Source of the DNA: Paenibacillus brasilensis
GTDB taxonomy: Bacteria > Bacillota > Bacilli > Paenibacillales > Paenibacillaceae
NCBI RefSeq assembly: GCF_009363115.1
Contig: NZ_CP045298.1
Location: 186,001 to 250,000, forward strand
DNA length: 64,000 nucleotides
Reading direction: 5' to 3'
Position numbers and translations under genes: made by a program. Of the stretch, positions 37,357-45,900 are shown piece by piece. Each line of letters opens with the position of its first letter. Position 1 is the stretch's first letter. A model generated the notes under the pieces. The model worked only from the letters and a program-made list of their open reading frames with translations. It searched no databases and was not told the DNA's origin.

Positions 37357-38666
37357 TTATTCTGGTTGCGGCTGCGGAACTGCCAATGTTATATGAACAT
37401 CTCTTAATTGTTTGTCCGTGACCTCCGAAGGCGCTCCCATTAATATATCCTGCGCTTTGCTGCTCATCGGAAAAGCAATAACCTCTCGAATATTCGATTC
37501 ATTGGCAATGATCATAACAATCCTGTCGATACCAGGTGCTATGCCCGCATGAGGCGGTGGCCCAAATTGGAAAGCATTAAAGAGTGTAGGAAATTTACTC
37601 TTGATATCCCCATATGTATAACCAGCGATCTCAAAAGCTTTTACCATAATCTCCGTATCATCGTTACGGACAGCACCCGAGAACAGTTCAATTCCATTAC
37701 ATACAATATCATATTGGTACGCAAGAATATCAAGAGGGTTCATATTCAGCAGCGCATCCATACCACCCTGCGGCATCAAAAAAGGATTATGGCTGAAACC
37801 TATATTATGAGTATCAGGGTCCAGTTCAAACATAGGGAAATCAACGATCCAGCAAAATTTTAACAGTTCCTTTTCCAGCAAATCCAGTCTTTTGCCTAAT
37901 TCATTTCGAACAGCACCGGCTATTTTTTCGACATTTTTAAGTTGATCAGCTGCAAAAAACAATGCATGTCCTGGGCTAGCTTGCGTTACATGTATTAATT
38001 CGTTTTTTACCCCTTCAGAAATAAATTTTGCAATAGAGCCGCTAAGAGACATGTCATCATTGAACTTAATCCATGAAAGCCCTTTTGCTCCAGCTTCATA
38101 GCAAAGTTTACCATATCGTCATAAAAGCTTCTTGGCTGTGCTCCACAACCAGGAACAGCAATAACTCTTATCGTTTTATTTTTAAATACCTTAAACTCAG
38201 TCTCTTCAAACAGTTCTGTAACATCTTGGATGGTTAGCGGATTTCTTAAATCAGGTTTATCGCTTCCATATTTGAGCATAGCTTCTTTATATGGAATTCT
38301 GCTAAAAGGCTTTGGGATTTTAAAATTTGTAAATTCAGAAAAAACTTCATATAGCATATTTTCAACTACATTAAAAACATCTTCCTGTGTCGCGAAAGCC
38401 ATTTCCAAATCCAACTGATAAAACTCGCCGGGTGATCTGTCTGCCCTTGCATCCTCATCTCTAAAGCACGGAGCAAATTGGGAATATTTATCAAAGCCTG
38501 AAACCATTAATAATTGTTTAAATTGTTGAGGGGCTTGAGGCAAGGCATAAAATTTGCCTGGATGCACTCTGCTAGGAACTAAATAGTCTCTGGCCCCCTC
38601 TGGAGATGAACTTGTCAGGATGGGTGTCTGAATCTCTAAAAAATCCAAATCAATCACCTTATACAA
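37357..38666 (-). pseudogene. Aspartyl-tRNA synthetase, N-terminally truncated and frameshifted
   Basis: Two frames (38666-38007 and 38052-37357) form the catalytic core of a class II AspRS, with motif 2 ([22 protein letters not shown]), the bacterial GAD insertion and motif 3 (GIAPGIDRIVM). About 140 residues, the whole anticodon-binding OB domain, are missing: a stop lies eight codons before the TTG start. A one-base deletion near 38098 breaks the frame; restoring it gives [14 protein letters not shown]. The [13 protein letters not shown] and REVIAFPM-type motifs are those of the alpha-proteobacterial style of AspRS, unlike the RADRQPEFTQ form usual in Firmicutes, so this is probably a second, acquired copy. 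It follows the AT-ER gene by 60 bp in the same direction. Confidence 0.88.
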
Positions 38667-38725
38667 TATTTTATGCCCGTTATTCTCTTAACCTTCAAAA
38701 ATCATGTCTCAAAATAGCTAGTCCC

Positions 38726-40999
38726 TCACATTATAGTTAAAGCTTTATACCTTTCATTCAGGTATTTTGCAGTTTCAACCATTATTTTTTGTCCTATTTC
38801 ATCTACATGCCTGTTCTTCCAATCCTCAAGGACCGTTCCCTTAACCCACTGGTTAAACGCACCAAGGGCTGGTCCGCAGTGTACCTGATAATCAACCTTA
38901 CTGTTTTTGTCTCCATTCATTGCAAGTCGTGTAGAATAAATAAAGTACCATCTAAATATCAACGCCATCTTACGTTTGGGAATTCTTTCAGCTTTTTCAA
39001 TGACCTCAGCAGGGTAATAAGCTTTAATATCTTCGTATACCTGTTCAATGCTCTTCTTAAAATACTTTTCTTCAATATATTTTTTGGTTTCGCCATCAAT
39101 TTCATCTATGGAATTATAATTGCGGTATAGATCGTATAATTTATTCGCCCTGGCCGGGAAAAAGACTCCTTTTTTCATAACCTGAATTTTTGCTCCCATT
39201 TCAAACATATCCCCTGCCGGGGCGTAGTCTGTATCCTGTATGTTTAACTGCTGGAGCAAATCCTTGACATCATCACTTGTCCCCGCTTCAACCGTACACT
39301 GGTTAATGGAACCCGTCATGATAAAATCAGCACCCAGTATAAACGCTGCCGCAGCTGCTTGTGGTGTTCCTATCCCCCCGGCTGCCCCCACTCTTATGCT
39401 TGTACTGTATTTATACTTAAGTATCGCTTCATCTCTCATTTTGAGCATGACCGGAACCAGTACATATGCGACCGCATGATCCGTATGCCCGCCTGAATCA
39501 GCTTCGACGCACAGATCGTCTACCATAGGAATTTCCATCGCCATCCGAGCCTCATCCCGGCTTATCCTATGTTCCTCCAGCAGTTTATTTACGATATTCT
39601 GAGGCGCAGGGCTCAAGAAGGCCTCAACAACCTCGGGTCTTGATACTTTAGCAATAATCCTGTTCTGCGGTGTTACGATCCCCTTTTCATTTCGTCTCAG
39701 ACCTTTCAGCCTGTACCTTACCAAAGAAGGCGTTATACTCATAAACGCAGAGGCTTCAATATTTCTAACACCGTATTTTATGTACAAATCAACGATGTTA
39801 TCTTCTACCTCCAGGTGATCGGGAACATGAATAAGATTCATTCCATAGGCTTCGCCAGGGTTCAATTCTTTCTGAATATACTTTATTGCTTCCTCAAGGG
39901 TCCCTAACTTCACTCCCCCTGCTCCAAAGAATCCCATCATCCCTGCCTTTCCTGCTTTTACGACCATCTCTTTTGATGATATTCCCTTATACATGGAGCC
40001 TATAAGATACGCATATTTAAGTCCATAATATTGCTTGAATTCGCTATGACCAAGAGACTCTGCAGTAAATCGTTGGCAGGATATACTATTCTCCGACTTT
40101 ACTTCCTGTACCTGCTCGTTGCGTTCTTCATCCTCCCTCACCACCAGCGGTTCTGCTTCTCGTTGTATGGCATTAACCAATCCTGTTATGACTTTTCCAG
40201 GCCCGACCTGGAGAAACTGGGTTACATTTTTACCCATCAGATATCTTATACTTTCCGACCACTTGACCGGACTTACGATCTGGTTGATCAGCGTACTTCT
40301 TGCCTCCTGCTGCTTGTAGGGTCTGGCATAGATATTTGAAATAACCGGTATTTTTAATTTCGAAAACTCGAATTGCGACGCATAGGCCTCAAATCTCTGT
40401 CTGGCATCTTCCAAATACCTGGAATGAAATGCTCCGCTTACATTTAAAACCACATAGTTTGTGGCTCCTGCATCCTCAAAAATAGGCTGCGCCTGCTCAA
40501 TCATGTCCTTTGGTCCTGAGATGACAATCTGACTTGGCGAATTAAAGTTGGCAACATCAATCTCCATTAAATTATTTTTCTCGATAACTTCTCTAAATAC
40601 TTCTTCCTTCAAGCCTATGACCGCTGCCATTCCACCACCGGTAGCCTTGACCATCAGCTCTCCTCTTTTTTTAACCAGCTTTAAGCCGGTTTCAAAGTCA
40701 AATGCTTCTGCGGCAAATAAGGCATTGTATTCACCCAGGCTATGTCCTGCAACATAATCGGGTTTTCTTCCAGTCTCTTTTAATTTGTTCAGATAACTCA
40801 AAGCGTTTACGACAAATAGTGCCGGTTGGGTATAATCCGTTTGTCCCAATTGATTGGCAGGATCCTCAAGGCACAGCTTCTTAATGGAATAACCAAGAAT
40901 AGCATCCGCTTTTGTAACCAAATCCTGAAATTCGTCAAACAGTTCTTCCCCCATGCCTTTAGCTTGAGCACCTTGTCCAGGAAACAGATATGCGATCAT
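38726..40999 (-). CDS. Trans-acting malonyl-ACP acyltransferase / enoyl reductase (AT-ER), locus A copy
   Basis: A 757-aa protein with the same plan as the copy at 3655-5943. The AT half has PGQGAQ, GHSLGE (Ser88) and the malonate Arg (KKRGELM). The ER half has GAAGGIGTPQAAAAAF and TGSINQCTVEAG. It is the expected malonyl donor for the AT-less modules encoded upstream and may supply enoyl reduction, since no cis ER is present. ATG 40999 follows AAGGAGGACACAA. It starts 32 bp after the acyl hydrolase-like gene in the same operon. Confidence 0.94.
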   Translation of the reverse strand: MIAYLFPGQGAQAKGMGEELFDEFQDLVTKADAILGYSIKKLCLEDPANQLGQTDYTQPALFVVNALSYLNKLKETGRKPDYVAGHSLGEYNALFAAEAFDFETGLKLVKKRGELMVKATGGGMAAVIGLKEEVFREVIEKNNLMEIDVANFNSPSQIVISGPKDMIEQAQPIFEDAGATNYVVLNVSGAFHSRYLEDARQRFEAYASQFEFSKLKIPVISNIYARPYKQQEARSTLINQIVSPVKWSESIRYLMGKNVTQFLQVGPGKVITGLVNAIQREAEPLVVREDEERNEQVQEVKSENSISCQRFTAESLGHSEFKQYYGLKYAYLIGSMYKGISSKEMVVKAGKAGMMGFFGAGGVKLGTLEEAIKYIQKELNPGEAYGMNLIHVPDHLEVEDNIVDLYIKYGVRNIEASAFMSITPSLVRYRLKGLRRNEKGIVTPQNRIIAKVSRPEVVEAFLSPAPQNIVNKLLEEHRISRDEARMAMEIPMVDDLCVEADSGGHTDHAVAYVLVPVMLKMRDEAILKYKYSTSIRVGAAGGIGTPQAAAAAFILGADFIMTGSINQCTVEAGTSDDVKDLLQQLNIQDTDYAPAGDMFEMGAKIQVMKKGVFFPARANKLYDLYRNYNSIDEIDGETKKYIEEKYFKKSIEQVYEDIKAYYPAEVIEKAERIPKRKMALIFRWYFIYSTRLAMNGDKNSKVDYQVHCGPALGAFNQWVKGTVLEDWKNRHVDEIGQKIMVETAKYLNERYKALTIM

Positions 41000-41030
41000 T
41001 TGTGTCCTCCTTATTCGTAGTGAATGCATA

Positions 41031-41984
41031 TTAGTCGAATATTTCAAATAGGCGATCCAAATTTTTCACATCATTTTGAAAAGGTGAAAGTATGGAACAA
41101 ATGCTTGCCTTTTTCTTGCTGCCAAAATGGTACTTCACAAAATTAGCAAGAGTGCCTGAGGGCCCAAGGTCAATATAAACAACCCCGTCCCCGTCTCCCA
41201 GATCGTTTAGAGCGCTCCGAAAATGGATAGGCGTTCTAGCGACATTCCAAAAAAAACGGTTGTCAAGAGAAGCCGCCTTCCCGCCGCACATGGATGAGAC
41301 AACCTTTATTGCCGGGGTCTTTACGGTCTTAAGCTTTAAAAACGCTGTATATTCCAAGGCTATAGGGTCAATTAAGGAAGAGTGAAAAGCAAACTGGACC
41401 GGAAGTCTTTGACATATAATCTCATTTGCTGTCAAGCAGTGTTCAATCTCTTCCAGGCCCTCACAACTGCCGGAAACGACGAAATGCGAGTCATAGTTAA
41501 TCGACGCTAACTCTGAGTTGGCATTCAATACGGGTATTTGGTCGTATAGACTGAGGTCGCCAATTACGGCCAGCATGCCACCCTTCGGACAATAGGTTTC
41601 CACCATTTGTGCTTGCTTGACAATACATTGAAGAGTGTCCTCATAGCTCATACAGCCAGCCGCAGCAGCAGAGGCAAACTCACCGAGGCTGGAACCCAAA
41701 ACATAATCGGGATAAATGCCCCTTTCCTGCAACACCTGTGTGAGGGCATACTCCACCATGAAAATTGCAGGGTGAGTATATAATAGGCTGTCGAACACGT
41801 CTCCCCTCTGACGGGTGTCGTCGTACAGCACTTTTAATACAGACCTGCCTGTAATATCCGTATGAATCTCATCTAGCCTGGTCATCCATTTTCGGAAAAC
41901 AGAATTTAACCTGTATAATTCTTTTCCCATGCCGTAGTATTGTGAGCCCTGGCCTGAAAACATAAAAACCACAGAACTGTCCAT
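41031..41984 (-). CDS. Stand-alone acyltransferase-like protein, probable proofreading acyl hydrolase
   Basis: A 317-aa FabD-fold protein. The nucleophile motif is GSSLGE (Ser99) instead of GHSLGE, with a catalytic His near 201 (FAFHSSLID). The Arg that binds the malonyl carboxylate in true malonyl transferases is replaced: KKRGELM of the AT-ER proteins aligns with KQAQMVE here, putting Ala125 at the Arg site. This is the pattern of PedC/PksD-type acyl hydrolases, which remove stalled acyl chains from ACPs in trans-AT systems. Genes around it are all in one direction: SDR upstream (62 bp), AT-ER downstream. Confidence 0.88.
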   Translation of the reverse strand: MDSSVVFMFSGQGSQYYGMGKELYRLNSVFRKWMTRLDEIHTDITGRSVLKVLYDDTRQRGDVFDSLLYTHPAIFMVEYALTQVLQERGIYPDYVLGSSLGEFASAAAAGCMSYEDTLQCIVKQAQMVETYCPKGGMLAVIGDLSLYDQIPVLNANSELASINYDSHFVVSGSCEGLEEIEHCLTANEIICQRLPVQFAFHSSLIDPIALEYTAFLKLKTVKTPAIKVVSSMCGGKAASLDNRFFWNVARTPIHFRSALNDLGDGDGVVYIDLGPSGTLANFVKYHFGSKKKASICSILSPFQNDVKNLDRLFEIFD

Positions 41985-42046
41985 TCTAATCCCCCATAAA
42001 CCTTTTTATCGAGATACATGCAATAAAACCCTTTTTGATGAATATT

Positions 42047-42916
42047 TTACAGTAAATTGCGGACTAACTGCATTTGGGACGGTGTGGGATTAATTTCGTT
42101 GAGGATATTCTCCATGTGTTGTTTTATTACAGGTTTGAATTTCGGCTCTGTTATGATATATAGCTGCCCTTTTTGGATTCCCGCAAAAATCTGATCTGCG
42201 ACCTCCTCTGGAAGTATTCCATTCTCGACGGCCTTGCGAGCTAATTGATTAATGACTTGCCGTTCAGGGGGAAGATTTCCGCCCGGTTTACTCAGCCCCG
42301 TCGGGCGGTTTCGCTCGGCATCCATAATTTGGGTGCGGACGAACCCTGGGCAGACAACTGAAACTCCCACATTGGAACCTGTCAGTCTGAGTTCTTGGTA
42401 TAGAGTTTCAGACAGGCTTAAAACGGCATGTTTTGACGCGCTATATATTCCATTTCCGGGACCGGACAACAGACCGGCAATGGATGCTGTATTCACAATA
42501 TGACATGCGGTTTTCTGTTTCAGCATAATAGGAACAAAAATTTCAGTTGCAAAAAGAATCCCCCAAATGTTCACGTTTATTACCCACTGCCAGTCCGCCA
42601 CCGTATTTTCCCACAATAAGCAGCCAGTGCCGGCATCCACTCCTGCATTGTTGAACAATAAATGCACAGCGCCAAAAGTCTGAACCGTCTTTTGCGCTAA
42701 TGCACGAATATCAGCTTCTTTGGAAATATCCGTCACCACGGATAGTGTATCTGCGCCCATGTCTTTCAATTGTTTTTCGGCCCTTAGAAGGGCCTCCTCC
42801 TCAATATCCGCGAGGACGACCTTCATGCCCTCATTTACACATCGGTCCGCAATAGCGCGGCCAATCCCGCTAGCAGCTCCCGTAACTACGGCTATCTTAT
42901 CTTTAAACTCCCTCAT
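42047..42916 (-). CDS. Short-chain dehydrogenase/reductase in the PKS operon
   Basis: A 289-aa classical SDR. The cofactor motif is TGAASGIG, with NNAG after it, and the catalytic YSASK lies near residue 160, after a Ser in VNTASIAG. The acidic residue at the end of strand 2 (LADIEEE) suggests NAD preference. It is a free tailoring oxidoreductase by context, likely acting on the polyketide or on a precursor. ATG 42916 follows CCGGAGGTAAATC. It begins 61 bp after the last PKS gene. Confidence 0.9.
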   Translation of the reverse strand: MREFKDKIAVVTGAASGIGRAIADRCVNEGMKVVLADIEEEALLRAEKQLKDMGADTLSVVTDISKEADIRALAQKTVQTFGAVHLLFNNAGVDAGTGCLLWENTVADWQWVINVNIWGILFATEIFVPIMLKQKTACHIVNTASIAGLLSGPGNGIYSASKHAVLSLSETLYQELRLTGSNVGVSVVCPGFVRTQIMDAERNRPTGLSKPGGNLPPERQVINQLARKAVENGILPEEVADQIFAGIQKGQLYIITEPKFKPVIKQHMENILNEINPTPSQMQLVRNLL

Positions 42917-42977
42917 GATTTACCTCCGGAATATTTTGTGTTGTTTCAGCTGACAGTGATCGGTTTCCCATTGGTGT

Positions 42978-45900
42978 TTAAAACAGGGCTGTCGGTAAAG
43001 GTATTCTGCGGACATTTTTATCCTTGTGGAGTGCCTCCCATGAAATCCTGCCCCCCTGGGTCCAATACATCGCTATATTTCCCATGTTTCCCTCTTCTAA
43101 CAGCAACTGGGAAACAGTCTCTCCTATTTTCCCTGAAAGAAGCGCACTCGTCTTTGAGTCTTCTCTGCTTTCTCCTATAAATAAAGGAATAGACGCCCCT
43201 TCGGGTTCGTGGCCGCTATCGGCTAATTCGAGAAGCTCCCTAAGGCCAGTGAGCAGCTCCTCCCGCGTACTCGCTATGATTGCCGCCCGGCATGTCATTG
43301 CTTCACGGCCTGTCTGAAGTGTAAAAGCAATATCCTGTAAGGAGTCATCGCTCTGCTGCTCCAGATATTCCAGCAATTGTTTGGCAAGCGCTATCAGTCT
43401 CTCCCGGTTTATATCCGAGAGGACCACCACTTCGGTATGATCTGCCACTCGTGAATGAATGCTGTCTTTTTGCGAAGAGATATATTCTTCCAGAATGAAA
43501 TGCACATTAGAGCCTCCTGCACCAAAGGAGCTTACGGTTGCCCGCAAGGGGTATTCCCGCTCTTCCCCTTGGATCTCTATGACAGGCCGCTCCCATTCCT
43601 GAACCTCCCGCTGCAAATAAAAGGGAGTATTACTGAAATTGATATTGGGGTTTAGCTTCTCGGCTTTAATTGTAGGAACCAGTTTTCGATGCCACAATTG
43701 CAATATGACCTTGGTTAGCTGTGATATCCCCGAAGCCGCTTCTGCATGGCCTATATTGGATTTGACTGAGCCAATGGCGCAAAAGCGCTGCTCGTTCGTG
43801 AATTTCTGGAATGCTTTATTCAAAGCGACCAGCTCAATAGGATCTCCCAACGTAGACCCATTTGCCGCTGCCTCCACATAACTGATCGTCCGAGGGTTAA
43901 TGCCGGCTTTCAAAAAGTTTTCTTCGACTAATTGCGTCTGCGCATTGGGGTTAGGGATCGTATACCCATTGCTATGTCCCCCGTGATTGGTTGCCGTTGA
44001 TTTAATAACCGCTAAAATGCAATCTCCATCCTGTACTGCCTTTTGAAGCGGCTTTAAAAGTACAGCTCCAACCCCTTCTGCCGGAAGATACCCGTCTCCA
44101 TCCGCAAAGCTTCTGCTATCTTGATGACTTCCAATCAACTGATTTTGACTGGATTCAATATACTTTTTGGGGCTGGTCAATAGATTCCCCCCGCCAGCTA
44201 CCGCTATTTGACACTCTCCCCTTACCAAGCTTTCACATGCCATATGGACAGCTACAGCGGAAGAAGAGCTCATTGTATCAACGGATATGCTAGGTCCCTG
44301 GAAATTGAAATAATGCGACATGGGGTTAGCGACTGCAACGGACCCAAAGGATGTTACCCGTTGGGCAAAGTCTGGCTCTGTATCACAGGAGCAGTATTTA
44401 TGATACGTAGCGCCAATGTAGACGCCAACCTTGTTCTGGTGTTTCTTCTGCAATACCTCTCGCGTATATCCTGCACTTTCAAGCAAATTCCAGATAGTTT
44501 CCAGAAAAAGCTGCTCCATGGGGTCCATTAAACTTACCTCATAGGGGGTGAGATGAAAGAATGCCGGCTCCGACAGGTTTATTCGTTCCATAAACCCGCC
44601 CCATTTGCAGTATGTTTTCCCCGGCTTGTTCCGCTCCTCGTCAAAATAAAGATTGTGCTCCCAACGTTCTTTTGGAATTTCAGTAATGCAGTCCTTGCTC
44701 TCCTGGAGATTTCTCCAGAATTCCTGAAGATTTTCAGCCCCTGGATATTTCCCGGATATCCCGATGACAGCAATGTCCATCGTTCCTGTTCCTTTTTCCT
44801 TCTCCTCCTGAGGCTCTACCTTGTCTGGCGAAAATTGAGGGCTCCGGAATATAGGTGAGGGTGCTTTTACAGTCTCTACGACCCTAGCGGGGTTAGTTGC
44901 GGCTGCTGCCACTACCTCCTGCTCTACGCCAAACAAAGCGATCAATTGGTCTTGATGCGATTCCAGAAAATAGTCCGTTAAACTCCGCATATTCGGATAT
45001 TCAAAAAATAGAGTCCTCGACACCTGATAGAACGTTTTCTCAAGTTGGTCGGTCAGTTCCATCGATTTTATAGAGTCAACCCCATAATTTTCAAAAGAAG
45101 TATCCTCTTCGATTCGATATACGGGCAGTCCGATGGACGAAGAAAGCAGCGTTTTCAAGTAATGAACCGTCTTTTCACGCAGCAGGTCTTCTTCCTGGTC
45201 GGATACCGCCTTATTTGCTGTAGAAGTTGTGTCAGCTTTTGCGGCTGCTGCCACTGCCTCCTGCTCTATGCCAAACAAAGCGATCAATTGGTCTTGATGC
45301 GATTCCAGAAAATAGTCCGTTAAACTCCGGATATTCGGGTATTCAAAAAATAGAGTCCTCGACACCTGATAGAACGTTTTCTCCAATTGGTCGGTCAGTT
45401 CCATCGATTTTATAGAGTCAACCCCATAATTTTCAAAAGAAGTATCCTCTTCGATTCGATATACGGGCAGTCCGATGGACGAAGAAAGCAGCGTCTTCAA
45501 GTGATGGACCGTCTTTTCACGCAGCAGATCTTCTCTCCGGCCGGATTCTGCCTTTTTTGCTGTGGAGGAAACGATGGCCCCCTCTGATCCCTTCACCTGA
45601 TCACGAGTTGCTTTGCCGCTTTGTTCGAGCTGCCCCTCCATGACCATCATTTTGCTGACTAGCTCTATGTCTCCTTCGATCACCATGACCTGATTCGATA
45701 TACAGGCTATGCTTTGGTATAGGGCATTAATTCCGGTCTCTGTCCTCATCGCATACATGCCCACCTTCTGCATGGCCTTCTCCGTTTCCTGGTCAAGCCG
45801 CATGCCGCCATCCTTCCATAACGGCCAATTGATGGACAGCGTTTTGCCTATACGCTCCTTTGAGGATACCAAGATATTGCGGTACCAGGCATATGCGTCC

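Noticed and set aside
44921-45534. Repeated units considered as a CRISPR or regulatory repeat
   Set aside because: There are only two units of 342 bp, both coding for ACP domains in frame; this is a domain duplication.
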